The notes beneath the pieces were generated by a model. The model saw only the letters and a program-made list of their open reading frames with translations. It did no database searches and was not told the origin of the DNA. A DNA stretch of 64,000 nt, taken from the NCBI RefSeq assembly GCF_028462495.1, contig NZ_JAQOWX010000006.1:22999-86998 (forward strand). The letters run 5' to 3'. A program made the position numbers and the translations under genes. Positions 25,254 through 33,194 of this stretch are shown piece by piece. The stretch comes from Roseateles_E sp005503085. Lineage in GTDB: Bacteria > Pseudomonadota > Gammaproteobacteria > Burkholderiales > Burkholderiaceae_C. Each line of letters starts with the position of its first letter. Position 1 is the first letter of the stretch.

Positions 25254-25952
25254 GGCATCGCCATGGGTGCACCAGTGCCCGCCGCTGATGTGCATCAGGC
25301 CCGCCGCCTGCAGACGCCGCCGCGCCAGCGCCACCAGATCGGCGCGCCAGCGCGGCTCGCCCTGCTCATTGGCCTGATAGCGGAACAGCGCCGGATCGAG
25401 GTCTGAGGGCGTCGCGCCAAAGGCCTGCAGCACATCCTCGCCGACCTCGAAGGCCGCCGGGCCGATGCAAGCCCCCATCCAGGCATGGATCTGCTGCGGC
25501 GCGCAGTGGGCCTCCTCGCAAAGCGCGGCCACGGTGTTCTCCAGCACGCCGGCCGAGAGCCCGCGCCAGCCGGCATGGGCACCACCGACGCCACCGGGCG
25601 CCGCAAAAAGCACCGGCAGACAGTCGGCCGCCTGGATCGCGAGACCCAGGCCCGGCATCGTGCTGACGATGGCATCGGCCTGCATCCGCTGTGCGGCCGG
25701 CTGCGCGTGCTCGGGCCGCAAGCGCAGCACCGCCGCGCCGTGCACCTGCCAGACAAAGCGCGCCGGGGCGCCCAGCGCCTGTTCGATCAGGCCCTTGTTG
25801 TGCGCCACCGCCGCCGGATCGTCACCGACCGACAGCCCCACATTCATGCTGGCGCAAGCGCCCTGGCTGACACCGCCGGCGCGCGTGGTCATGAAGGCCC
25901 GCACATGATCCACACCCCAGTCGGGCCGCAGCCAGTCCTCGTGAATCGTCAT
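25182..25952 (-). CDS. pgeF: Multicopper-type purine nucleoside phosphorylase / YfiH family
   Basis: 256 residues of the YfiH/DUF152 fold. Metal-site motifs: VWQVHGAAV (His), AIQAADCLPVLFA (Cys), and GGAHAGWRGLSAGVLENTV (His). ACIGPAAFEVGEDV and HWCTHGDASRFFSFRR complete the family pattern. Members were once called laccases. They are now linked to purine nucleoside phosphorolysis and, as PgeF, to clearing wrongly charged peptidoglycan precursors. The start ATG overlaps the stop of maiA by four bases, so it is the second gene of a pair. Confidence 0.92.
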   Translation of the reverse strand: MTIHEDWLRPDWGVDHVRAFMTTRAGGVSQGACASMNVGLSVGDDPAAVAHNKGLIEQALGAPARFVWQVHGAAVLRLRPEHAQPAAQRMQADAIVSTMPGLGLAIQAADCLPVLFAAPGGVGGAHAGWRGLSAGVLENTVAALCEEAHCAPQQIHAWMGACIGPAAFEVGEDVLQAFGATPSDLDPALFRYQANEQGEPRWRADLVALARRRLQAAGLMHISGGHWCTHGDASRFFSFRRSRLDGRMAAVIRLLG

Positions 25953-26584
25953 GCCTGAGCGTCCGGGCAGGCCGAGGGTTCTGTCTTGGCAAAAGCCTCA
26001 TGCGCCATGCAGTTGGCATGGATACGCATCACCTCGGGCACATGGTCGAGCTTGCAGTCGAAGCGCTGGGCATTGAAGATCTGCGGCACCAGCACGCAGT
26101 CGGCCAGGCCCGGTGTGTCACCATGGCAGAACTGTCCGGCGCCTTGCTGCAAGCGCCGCTCGACCACGGCCAGCCCGCTCTCGATCCAGTGGCGCATCCA
26201 GCGGCTCTTCTGGTCCTCGTCCAGGCCCATGTCCCTGACCAGGTAGCGCAGCACGCGCAGATTGTTCAGCGGATGGATCTCGCAGGCGATGTCCTGGGCC
26301 AGCGCCCGCACCCGGGCACGGCCCAGGGCGTCGGGCGGCAGCAGCGGCGGCTCGGGGTGGGTCTCGTCCAGGTATTCGATGATGGCCAGCGACTGGCTCA
26401 GCAGCGCGTCGCCATCCTTGAGCAGCGGCACCAGGCCGGACACCGAGGCGCTGGCATAGGGTTCCTGCTGTTGCTCGTTCCTGACCAGATGGACCGCGCG
26501 GTAGTCATAGTCCAGGCCTTTGATCGCCAGCGCGATGCGCACGCGCCAGGAGGCCGAGGAGCGGAAGTAGTTGAAGAGTTCCAT
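25949..26584 (-). CDS. maiA: Maleylacetoacetate isomerase (zeta-class glutathione transferase)
   Basis: Glutathione-dependent isomerisation of maleylacetoacetate (or maleylpyruvate) to the fumaryl form, in tyrosine/gentisate breakdown. 211 residues. The N-terminal thioredoxin fold has the active-site region YFRSSASWRVRIALA, where the zeta-class SSCSWRVR has Ala for Cys. LVPLLKDGDALLSQSLAIIEYL is the glutathione-binding segment, and QDIACEIHPLNNLRVLRYL starts the helical domain. No fumarylacetoacetase or homogentisate dioxygenase is adjacent. Start at 26584; the longer frame runs through the divergent Nudix gene. Confidence 0.92.
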   Translation of the reverse strand: MELFNYFRSSASWRVRIALAIKGLDYDYRAVHLVRNEQQQEPYASASVSGLVPLLKDGDALLSQSLAIIEYLDETHPEPPLLPPDALGRARVRALAQDIACEIHPLNNLRVLRYLVRDMGLDEDQKSRWMRHWIESGLAVVERRLQQGAGQFCHGDTPGLADCVLVPQIFNAQRFDCKLDHVPEVMRIHANCMAHEAFAKTEPSACPDAQA

Positions 26585-26623
26585 GGGCGGATGATGCCAT
26601 TGCGCCCGGCTACACTGAAACGC

Positions 26624-27184
26624 ATGTGGCTTCCCCGACGCTTCAAACATTGCCCCAGCTGCGGCCAGGCGGTCGAGTACCGCGTGCCCGCCGACGACAA
26701 CCGCGAGCGCGCCACTTGCACGGCCTGCGCCACCGTGCACTACGAGAACCCGATCAATGTGGTCGGCACCCTGCCCGTCTGGGGCGAGGGGCCGGACGGA
26801 CAGGTGCTGCTGTGCAAGCGCGCGATCGAACCGCGCTACGGTCTGTGGACCCTGCCGGCCGGTTTTCTGGAGCTGGGCGAGACGGCCGCCGAGGGCGCCT
26901 TGCGCGAGACCGATGAGGAAGCCGGCGCGCAGATCGAGTTGCAGCCGCTCTACAGCCTGATGAATGTGGTCTCGGTCGGCCAGATCCATCTCTACTACCG
27001 CGCCCGCCTGCTCTCGCCCGAATTCAATCCCGGCCCCGAGACGCTGGAGGCCCGGCTGTTCCATGAGCATGAGGTGCCCTGGGACGCACTGGCCTTTCGC
27101 ACCGTGCGCGAGACGTTGCGGCGCTTCTTCGAAGACCGCCGGCTGGGCCGGCCCTTTGCGCTGCACAGCGCCGATATCGGCTGA
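26624..27184 (+). CDS. Nudix hydrolase with N-terminal zinc ribbon
   Basis: 186 residues. A zinc ribbon (CPSCG near residue 10, then CTAC near 32) precedes a Nudix domain whose box is intact: GFLELGE, then an RETDEEAG core, fitting G-x5-E-x7-REUxEExGU. This layout is found in NudC-like and Burkholderiales ADP-ribose/NADH pyrophosphatase relatives. The domain after the box (SLMNVVSVGQIHLYYRA) fits this group. Probable role is hydrolysis of a nucleoside diphosphate derivative, substrate unproven. The start at 26624 gives the zinc ribbon directly. Divergent from maiA with 39 bases between starts. Confidence 0.9.
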   Translation: MWLPRRFKHCPSCGQAVEYRVPADDNRERATCTACATVHYENPINVVGTLPVWGEGPDGQVLLCKRAIEPRYGLWTLPAGFLELGETAAEGALRETDEEAGAQIELQPLYSLMNVVSVGQIHLYYRARLLSPEFNPGPETLEARLFHEHEVPWDALAFRTVRETLRRFFEDRRLGRPFALHSADIG

Positions 27185-27186
27185 GA

Positions 27187-27504
27187 TCAGTAGTAGTCAT
27201 CTTCGCGCTGATGCCGCACGGCCAGGATATTGACGCGGCTCTGAGCGTCGATCTCGTACAGCAAGACATAGCCGGCGCTGTGCAGGGGAACGATCAACTC
27301 GCGCAGAAAGGGGCTCTGATCGGCCTTGCGGTAGATGAAGGGCGCACGGCCGAGCTGGGTCTGCGCTGCGGCGGCAATCGCATCGATCACACGCTGGGCA
27401 GCGTCGAAGTCTTCAAGCGTCTGCGCACGATCCAGCAAAAAGGCATACAGGCGCTGCAGATCCGCTCGGGCCGCCGCCGTGAAGCGGACCTCGAATCCCG
27501 GCAT
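27187..27504 (-). CDS. RelE/ParE-family toxin
   Basis: 105 residues with the RelE/ParE fold pattern: FTAAARADLQRLYAFL helix near the N-terminus, RAPFIYRKADQSPFLRELIVP, then GYVLLYEID and VNILAVRHQREDDYY at the C-terminus. RelE members cut mRNA in the ribosome and ParE members poison gyrase; the C-terminal HQRED pattern is closer to ParE. It shares one base with the stop of the antitoxin gene (TGATG), the usual tight coupling of such modules. It ends 2 bases from the convergent Nudix gene. Confidence 0.88.
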   Translation of the reverse strand: MPGFEVRFTAAARADLQRLYAFLLDRAQTLEDFDAAQRVIDAIAAAAQTQLGRAPFIYRKADQSPFLRELIVPLHSAGYVLLYEIDAQSRVNILAVRHQREDDYY

Positions 27505-27776
27505 CAGCCCAATACCTTCTTGCGCCGCTCATCGAGCATGCCCTGCAGTTCGGCGACGACGGAGTCGGCCGAGTGGTACTCGCCGCTGCGCCTGGCCTCC
27601 TCGCCGGACCGCAGGCCTCGTGCGATGAACTCGTCCTGCGCGCGGCGGCGATGGATGGCCTCGCGCACCGAGGTCTCGATCAGGCCGGTCAGCGTCTCGC
27701 CCTCCCGCAGCACGCTCTCGGCAGCGTCGCGCAGTTCGGGCTCGACGCGCAAGGAGGGGAATGTGGCGGTTTTCAT
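27504..27776 (-). CDS. Ribbon-helix-helix antitoxin of the RelE/ParE pair
   Basis: 90 residues. The N-terminal TATFPSLRVEPELRDAAESVLREGETLTGLIETSVREAI fits a ribbon-helix-helix DNA-binding domain of the YlcI/CopG type. The charged C-terminus (SADSVVAELQGMLDERRKKVLG) would wrap the toxin. It would repress its own promoter and neutralise the toxin encoded next. No good ribosome site is visible before the ATG at 27776. The module may stabilise this region or act in stress response; nothing here marks it as mobile. Confidence 0.85.
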   Translation of the reverse strand: MKTATFPSLRVEPELRDAAESVLREGETLTGLIETSVREAIHRRRAQDEFIARGLRSGEEARRSGEYHSADSVVAELQGMLDERRKKVLG

Positions 27777-27820
27777 GATGGCGCGTTGCAGTTGCGACGC
27801 GCCAGTCTAGCAAAACCGGT

Positions 27821-29743
27821 TCAAGTCTGCGCCGTCGCCCAGGGCCCGGTCACGCCATCGAGCTCGCAGTCCCACAGCGCCTGCACATCCATGCCGTCGA
27901 CCACCCCCTCGGCATAGACCTTCAGCGCCAGGCTGCGCAGCATGATGACCATGCCGCGCACAAAGGCGGCGCGGGCGGCGTCGCCGGACACACCGGCCAC
28001 CACGGCGGCATCCAGCTTCACATAGTCCAGCCCGGCCTGATAGAGCCGGTCCACCTGGGCCAGCCCGGCACCGGCATGCTCCAGCCCCAGCTTGACGCCC
28101 AGCGGGCGCAGCTGGCGGCCCATCTCCTGCAGAAGCTCGAAATGCTGGATGGCCGCGCCCTCGGCCAGCTCCAGCCCCAGCTTGCGGGCCGCCTGCGGCG
28201 ACTGGAAGACCTGCTCGCGCAGGCGCGCGACGAAGCCGCCGTCCAGCAGCGAGCTCGGCGCGACATTGACGCAGCGCGCCCGGCCATCCAGCACGATGGC
28301 CTCCAGCGCCAGCGCCACCGCCTGCAGATCGATCTCGGCCGTCAGCCGGCTGCGCACTGCCAGCGGCAGCCAGCGCGCCGCGCTCTCGAACGGGCCGTCG
28401 GCCACCAGGCGCAGCTGCAGCGGGCATTCCAGATGCAAGACCTGACCCTGCTTGTCCAGCACCGGGTACTCGGCCAGCCGGCCGCGGCGCTCGCGCAAGG
28501 CCTCCGAGATCTGCGCACGCCAGGCGCGCTCGCCCTGGATCTGCGCCTCGGCCGACGGCGCCAGCACCTCGACGACAAAGCCCGGCCGGCCCTCGGCCCG
28601 CGCCAGCGCCGCGTCGGCGGCGCCAAACCAGTCGCTGGACGGGCGCTCGCGCGCCAGCTCGACGGCACCCAGCGCCACCTGCACCCCGGCGCCGAAAGCC
28701 GGCAGGCTGGCCTGCAAGGCATCGGCCAGCGCCTTGGCGGTATCGCCGACGACATCGGGGGCCGGCAGCCAGAGCGCGAAATCGGCCCCGTTCAGCCGCC
28801 CGGCCAGGCAGCCCTTGACGCGCTCCGGATAGACCTGCACCGCATGCGCCATCGCCACCAGCAACTGGTCCACCGCCGCCCGGCCCAGACGCTGGTTCAG
28901 GCCGGCCAGATCGCGCAGCCGCAGCAGCACCAGGCCGGCCCTGACCGGGCCTTCGTCGCGGGTCAGCGCCGAGTCCAGCTCGGCCAGGAAATGGGTGCGC
29001 GTGCTCATGCCGGTCAGCGCGTCGCAATGGGCTTGCACACGCAAGACCTCGAGCTGACTGGACTGGGCCTCGAACATCTGCCGGACCCGCTCCACCATGG
29101 TGTTCATCGCCCGGCTCAGGCGCCGCAGCTCGGGCTCGCGGGGCTCGTCGACCTGGGTGTACTGGCCGGCCACCAGGGCCTCGGCCTGGGTCACGGCGTT
29201 GTCCAGCGGCCGGCGGATGCGTCCCAGCACCCAGAACGCGGCCAGGCCGGCCAGCAGGCCGACACCGGCCATCAGCCCCATCATGCGCAGGCTGGCGCGC
29301 CACAACTCGTCATGGGCATAGGCCGACTGGCTGCGCACTTCGACCGAGCCCACCGCGTTCCAGCCATTCGAGACCTTGGCCACACCGGGCTGCGTGTCGA
29401 TCGGCGTCAGCGCGACGAACCAGGCCGGCGCCTTGCTGCTGCGGCCGGGCGCGGTGCGCTCGAAGGCCACGCTGCCGTCCGCAGCCAGCCAGCGCAGGCT
29501 CTGGTAGTGACCGGTGTCGAACTGGGCCGAGACCAGCAGCGACATCAGCTGGGCGTCCCCCCCCTGCTGTGACAAGGCCAGCGCCAGTGCGGCGGCGTTG
29601 TCGCTGTTCTTCAACTGCAGCTGGGTTTGCAGCAGGGCCCGCATGCCGATGGCGGACACCGCCATGCTGCCCAGCACCGACGCCAGCACCACACCCAGGA
29701 CCAGGAACCAGACTTGACGAATCAGCGACATGGCCGCATCCAT
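27821..29743 (-). CDS. lapD: LapD-type inner-membrane cyclic-di-GMP receptor (degenerate GGDEF-EAL)
   Basis: 640 residues. One membrane helix at about 8-33, a periplasmic LapD/MoxY N-terminal domain (about 34-150), a second helix (MMGLMAGVGLLAGLAAFWVLG), HAMP, then GGDEF and EAL domains that both look inactive. The GGDEF motif reads NGADF, and the EAL motif reads ECPLQ instead of EALLR. This is the LapD pattern: it binds c-di-GMP in the EAL domain and holds the LapG protease at the periplasmic side, protecting a surface adhesin. An alternative ATG at 29731 trims four residues. It follows lapG by 13 bases. The large LapA-type adhesin is not in the window. Confidence 0.93.
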   Translation of the reverse strand: MDAAMSLIRQVWFLVLGVVLASVLGSMAVSAIGMRALLQTQLQLKNSDNAAALALALSQQGGDAQLMSLLVSAQFDTGHYQSLRWLAADGSVAFERTAPGRSSKAPAWFVALTPIDTQPGVAKVSNGWNAVGSVEVRSQSAYAHDELWRASLRMMGLMAGVGLLAGLAAFWVLGRIRRPLDNAVTQAEALVAGQYTQVDEPREPELRRLSRAMNTMVERVRQMFEAQSSQLEVLRVQAHCDALTGMSTRTHFLAELDSALTRDEGPVRAGLVLLRLRDLAGLNQRLGRAAVDQLLVAMAHAVQVYPERVKGCLAGRLNGADFALWLPAPDVVGDTAKALADALQASLPAFGAGVQVALGAVELARERPSSDWFGAADAALARAEGRPGFVVEVLAPSAEAQIQGERAWRAQISEALRERRGRLAEYPVLDKQGQVLHLECPLQLRLVADGPFESAARWLPLAVRSRLTAEIDLQAVALALEAIVLDGRARCVNVAPSSLLDGGFVARLREQVFQSPQAARKLGLELAEGAAIQHFELLQEMGRQLRPLGVKLGLEHAGAGLAQVDRLYQAGLDYVKLDAAVVAGVSGDAARAAFVRGMVIMLRSLALKVYAEGVVDGMDVQALWDCELDGVTGPWATAQT

Positions 29744-29756
29744 TTTGTTTGCATCA

Positions 29757-30416
29757 TTAGAACCCCTCCGCCCTGATCTTCGCCAAGGCGTCCCTCCAGA
29801 TCGACAAGCGTGCGACGGCGCTGCCCGAGCTGGCGCTGCCCACCCCCTGCCACAGGCCTTCGCTGTTGAAGCTGAACACCGGCGCCAGATCGGCGCGCTG
29901 CGAGGCCGGTCGCACCTCGGTCTGCAGATTGTCCAGAATCAGCGGCTCGGCCTCGGGCTGGGCATAGTAGGCCAGCACCATATGGGCCTGCGGTCGACCG
30001 TCCAGCATCGCCCGCACATAGACCAGGCGCAGCCGCGCCTCCGGCACGCCGGCGGCCAGCAGGCTGAAATACTTGGCGATCGCATAGTCCTCGCAGTCGC
30101 CCTGGCCGCGGTCCAGGGTCTCCAGCGGGCTGGCCCAGTAATCGGGCCTGGCCCAGATGTCGCGGTCCTCGCGAAAGGCGATGCGCTGGTTGAAGAAGTC
30201 GTTGATGGGCTTGAGCCGCAGGCCCTCGTCGAGGCTGCCACTGCGCTCGACCAGCTGCTGCAGCTCGCGGGCGGCCGCCAGCGTGCGCGGACCGAAGCGC
30301 GCCGCGCCGGCCAGCACGCGTTCGGCCTCCCAGGCCTGCAGCCCGGGCGTCGGACTCAGCGCCAGGCAAGCAGCCAGCAGCGCCCCTGCAAAGACCGCCA
30401 AGCGGTATTCCTGCAT
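29757..30416 (-). CDS. lapG: LapG-type periplasmic cysteine protease (transglutaminase-like)
   Basis: 219 residues with a signal peptide (LAVFAGALLAACLALSPTPGLQA). The bacterial transglutaminase-like cysteine protease triad is Cys108 (GQGDCEDYA), His145 (PQAHMVLAYY) and Asp162 (LILDNLQ). The spacings of 37 and 17 residues equal those known in Pseudomonas LapG (C135, H172, D189). LapG cuts the N-terminus of LapA-type adhesins to release biofilm cells when c-di-GMP is low. No ribosome site is visible before the ATG at 30416; an ATG at 30461 would hide the signal peptide. Co-directional with lapD, forming the switch pair. Confidence 0.94.
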   Translation of the reverse strand: MQEYRLAVFAGALLAACLALSPTPGLQAWEAERVLAGAARFGPRTLAAARELQQLVERSGSLDEGLRLKPINDFFNQRIAFREDRDIWARPDYWASPLETLDRGQGDCEDYAIAKYFSLLAAGVPEARLRLVYVRAMLDGRPQAHMVLAYYAQPEAEPLILDNLQTEVRPASQRADLAPVFSFNSEGLWQGVGSASSGSAVARLSIWRDALAKIRAEGF

Positions 30417-30547
30417 GGGAGCGCGCCGACGGTGGAGGTTCTGGGCTTTGGCCTGGGCCATACTTCGTTGCACTTTACCGTGCGCCCTCGCCTGCGCCGC
30501 CACCTGCGGCCGTGCAGCCCGGATAATCAGCGGCAACAATCCTCGGC

Positions 30548-30568
30548 AGACGCGCTTGTTGCGCGTCT
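30548..30568 (+). promoter_or_regulatory. Hairpin just upstream of the HDOD gene start
   Basis: Perfect eight-base inverted repeat AGACGCGC / GCGCGTCT with a TTGTT loop, ending 7 bases before the ATG at 30576. It occupies the place of the ribosome site, and no Shine-Dalgarno sequence is otherwise visible. It could act as a protein operator or a translation-limiting RNA hairpin. Confidence 0.5.
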
Positions 30569-30575
30569 TGCGCTT

Positions 30576-31442
30576 ATGAATTCCCAATCGATACGTCAAG
30601 AACTGGACAGCGCCCGCCGCAATGGCCCGCTGCGCCAGATCCATATTCCGCCCTGTCCGGAGCTGCTGCAGCGGCTGCAGGCCGCGATGGCCCATGCCGA
30701 ACCCGACCTCAACGAGGTGGCCCGGATCGCGGCCAGCGATGTCGCGATGTCGGCCACCCTGCTCAAGCGCGCCAACAGCCCGGTCTACAAGGAGCCTGGC
30801 GGTCTGCCCTGCACCACCGTAGGGCAAGCAATGAACCGCATCGGACTCGACGAGACCGCGGCGGTGATGACGGGCTTTCTGCTGCGCAACACCATCCCGG
30901 TCAACAGCCCTCATCTGCTGCGCTTCTGGGAGCGCTCCAGCAAGCGCGCGGTCGCGATGGCCTTCATCGCCCGCCAGCTGGCCGGGCTGTCGCCCGATAT
31001 GGCCCACACCTACGGGCTGTTCTGCCATGTAGGCATGCCGGTGCTGCTGCAAAGCGTGCGCGGCTATGGCTCGACCATGGTGGAGGCGGCCGCCCGCATC
31101 GACCGCCCCTATATCGCCACCGAGAACGCCAACCACAAGACCGACCATGCGGTGGTCGGCGCGCTGGTGATACGGGCCTGGAATATGGCGCCGGAGCTGA
31201 TGTCGGCGATCCGGCTGCACCATGACTTCGAGTCACTGGGCCACGCCGGCATCGACCCCGACGTCCATACCCTGGTGGCGGCCGGCCTGGTGGCCGAGCA
31301 CCTGATGCGCCGCCACGAGGCCCTGCCCGAAGACCTGGACTGGGCCGTCAACCATGCCGCCGCGCTCGACTGGCTGCAGATCGGCCTGGACGAGGTCGAG
31401 CAATGGGACGAGCTGCTGCGGCCGCTGCTGGACGAGGCTTAA
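30576..31442 (+). CDS. HDOD domain signalling protein
   Basis: 288 residues, nearly all one HDOD domain: IPPCPELLQRLQAAMAHAEPDLNEVARIAASDVAMSATLLKRANSPVY is the classic opening. The HD-like metal residues are replaced, as normal for HDOD. FCHVGMPVLLQSV and TDHAVVGALVIRAWNMAPELMSAIRLHHDF are also conserved. HDOD proteins act as non-enzymatic adaptors in chemotaxis, c-di-GMP or stress signalling. It is divergent from lapG with 159 bases between starts, which suggests but does not prove a link to the biofilm switch. No extra domain is fused. Confidence 0.9.
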   Translation: MNSQSIRQELDSARRNGPLRQIHIPPCPELLQRLQAAMAHAEPDLNEVARIAASDVAMSATLLKRANSPVYKEPGGLPCTTVGQAMNRIGLDETAAVMTGFLLRNTIPVNSPHLLRFWERSSKRAVAMAFIARQLAGLSPDMAHTYGLFCHVGMPVLLQSVRGYGSTMVEAAARIDRPYIATENANHKTDHAVVGALVIRAWNMAPELMSAIRLHHDFESLGHAGIDPDVHTLVAAGLVAEHLMRRHEALPEDLDWAVNHAAALDWLQIGLDEVEQWDELLRPLLDEA

Positions 31443-31459
31443 ACCTAGACCCTGAACGC

Positions 31460-31924
31460 TCAGGCCGGCGAGGAGCGCAGGCCGTAGACCTTGTCGCCGA
31501 GGAACAGATACTCGGCGCGCAGGATCGCCTCGCCCTTCTCGCCGCTGAAGGTGAAGCCCAGCACACCCACGGTCGCGCCGGGCTTGATCTCCTCGACCCC
31601 CCAGGCCGCCAGCCGGGTCAGCGGCGCCAGCTCAATCTGCCATTGGCGGTCGCGCCGGGTCGGCAGCTGGGCTTTGGCGAGCAGGGCCGGGCCGTCCACC
31701 GCCGCGCTTTGTCTGGGCAGCACGCGCTGCTTCAGATCGGCCGGCAGCAGCGGCTTCTCGGGCAGCTCCAGCACCAGCTCGCCATGCGGATTGCGCCACA
31801 TCACCTGGGTCGCGCGGCCTTCGAGATAAAGCGGGCGCTCCTGGTCGAAGCTGCTCCAGCCATGGTGGGCCCAGGCCGGCAGGGTCAGGCCCAGTCCGGC
31901 GGTCAGCACAAGTCGTCGGTCCAT
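31460..31924 (-). CDS. DUF6152 family exported protein
   Basis: 154 residues. A short signal peptide (RRLVLTAGLGLTLPAWA) is followed by HHGWSSFDQERPLYLEGRATQVMWRNPHGELVLELP, the signature of DUF6152. These are small exported beta proteins of unknown role; the paired His after the signal peptide hint at metal binding. It is the last gene of a four-gene minus-strand cluster and lies 12 bases after the DUF6644-like gene, a pairing I recall from other proteobacteria. It ends 17 bases from the convergent HDOD gene. Confidence 0.8.
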   Translation of the reverse strand: MDRRLVLTAGLGLTLPAWAHHGWSSFDQERPLYLEGRATQVMWRNPHGELVLELPEKPLLPADLKQRVLPRQSAAVDGPALLAKAQLPTRRDRQWQIELAPLTRLAAWGVEEIKPGATVGVLGFTFSGEKGEAILRAEYLFLGDKVYGLRSSPA

Positions 31925-31936
31925 CGCGCATCTCCT

Positions 31937-32356
31937 TCAAGCATAAGCAATCCATCGGCCGCAGATGATGACAGCCATCCAAAACCCCAGTGACAGCAGG
32001 CATTGCAGCCTGGCCAGCCCGTCATCTGCCGACACGCCGCTGCGGGCATGGAAAAAGGCCGCATTGCCGCCGGCCAGGCAGATCAGCAGCAGCTTGAGAC
32101 GGAAGGCCGGATTGGCCAGCAGCTCCTGCGGCTGGGTCGCGAACATGGTCAGCCCGGTGGCGGCGCACAGACCGAAACCGAACAGGGCCGGCAGCAGGGT
32201 CAGCCGCGCCAGCGCCGCCGCCGGCAGCTCGCGCGCCAGGCCCAGCGCCCGCAGCTCGAACACCAGCAGCCCGCCGAACAGCATCGCGATGCCGACGATG
32301 TGCACGGCCTCCAGCGCCGGATAGGCCCAGGGGTGGGAAGCCAGGCCGTCCAGCAC
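31937..32356 (-). CDS. DUF6644-like membrane protein (GTG start)
   Basis: About 139 residues from a GTG at 32356; upstream codons in frame lie inside the VOC gene and look random. Four hydrophobic segments: AVHIVGIAMLFGGLLVFELR, LTLLPALFGFGLCAATGLTMFA, FRLKLLLICLAGGNAAFFHA and CLLSLGFWMAVIICGRWIA. The HIVGIAMLFGGLLVFELRALG segment fits the DUF6644 family of small inner-membrane proteins. The function is unknown. It starts 8 bases after the VOC stop and is followed closely by the DUF6152 gene, so the two probably work together. Confidence 0.75.
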   Translation of the reverse strand: MLDGLASHPWAYPALEAVHIVGIAMLFGGLLVFELRALGLARELPAAALARLTLLPALFGFGLCAATGLTMFATQPQELLANPAFRLKLLLICLAGGNAAFFHARSGVSADDGLARLQCLLSLGFWMAVIICGRWIAYA

Positions 32357-32364
32357 GGCGCGAC

Positions 32365-32727
32365 TCAGCCGGGGTACTGGACCAGCTGCAGCTGGTTGCC
32401 GGCCGGATCCACCAGGGTGGCAAGCCAGCCGCCCCAGGGCTGCTGCTCGGGTGCGCCGCTGAAGGGCACCCCCGCCGCGCTCAGCGCGGCATGGCGGGCG
32501 CGGATGTCGGCAGCCACAAAGGACAGACCGGTGAAGCGGCCCACCAGGGCCTGCTCCGGCGCGTCGCTCGCCACGCTCTCCAGCACCAGATCCGCCGACC
32601 CGGCATCGAAGACGCAATAGCCGGCGCCGGCATCACCATGCTTCAGCTTGAAGCCCAGCGTCTGCTGATAGAAGAGCTGGGCCGAGACCAGATCGCGCAC
32701 AAAAACGCGCACGGCGGCGAGCCTCAT
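32365..32727 (-). CDS. VOC (glyoxalase/bleomycin-resistance) family protein
   Basis: 120 residues, one VOC unit of paired beta-alpha-beta-beta-beta modules: LAAVRVFVRDLVSAQLFYQQTLGFKLKHG at the start and LVDPAGNQLQLVQYPG at the end. The usual metal residues are poorly kept: there is no His in the first strand, and Gln is found in NQLQLVQ where Glu is expected. It may be a binding protein or a metal-free enzyme. The start overlaps the ankyrin gene stop by four bases. Second gene of the four-gene cluster. Confidence 0.85.
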   Translation of the reverse strand: MRLAAVRVFVRDLVSAQLFYQQTLGFKLKHGDAGAGYCVFDAGSADLVLESVASDAPEQALVGRFTGLSFVAADIRARHAALSAAGVPFSGAPEQQPWGGWLATLVDPAGNQLQLVQYPG

Positions 32728-33095
32728 GGGCTGATGCTCCGTTGACGCGGGGAATGCAGGGCCTGCAGCCAGCGCCGCCAGAAGCCGGCCTGCGGCGGTG
32801 CAAGCTCGGCCTGCGGGTCGATCAAGCGAAGCAGCTCGGCGCTGCCCCGGTGGCGGGCCGCCTGCAGCGGCGTCATGCCATCGGTCTCGGACAGCAGCTG
32901 CCGGTCGGCGCCGTAGTCCAGCAGCAGGGCCGCCGCGTCCTGCTGGCCGGCCAGGATGCTGGCCACCAGCGGCGTGCTCATGAACTCCGGGTGCTGATAG
33001 TTCGGATCGACGCCCGCGCGCAGGTGGTAGCGCAGCAGCTCGATATCGCCATCGACCGCCGCAGCAAACATCTCCTTCCAGTCTCCGCCTGACAT
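32724..33095 (-). CDS. Ankyrin-repeat protein
   Basis: 123 residues with about three ankyrin units: MFAAAVDGDIELLRYHLRAGVDPN, TPLVASILAGQQDAAALLLDYGAD, and TPLQAARHRGSAELLRLID. A short basic tail follows. There is no signal peptide from this start, so it is probably cytosolic. GGGGAGA precedes the ATG at 33095; longer in-frame starts exist but give unconserved sequence. Ankyrin repeats are protein-binding scaffolds; the partner is unknown. First gene of the ankyrin-VOC-DUF6644-DUF6152 cluster. Confidence 0.85.
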   Translation of the reverse strand: MSGGDWKEMFAAAVDGDIELLRYHLRAGVDPNYQHPEFMSTPLVASILAGQQDAAALLLDYGADRQLLSETDGMTPLQAARHRGSAELLRLIDPQAELAPPQAGFWRRWLQALHSPRQRSISP

Positions 33096-33194
33096 GGCTG
33101 TCTCCCCTGCTGTGCCGTCCCGTGCTTGTACCACCGCCGGCAGCTCGCCGGAAAGCCCCGGTGCGCGGATCCGACCCGTGGACAATGCGCAAGC

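Noticed and set aside
27187..27776. The toxin-antitoxin pair as part of a mobile or defence island.
   Set aside because: It is flanked by ordinary chromosomal genes, with no integrase, phage or defence gene nearby and no obvious base-composition change.
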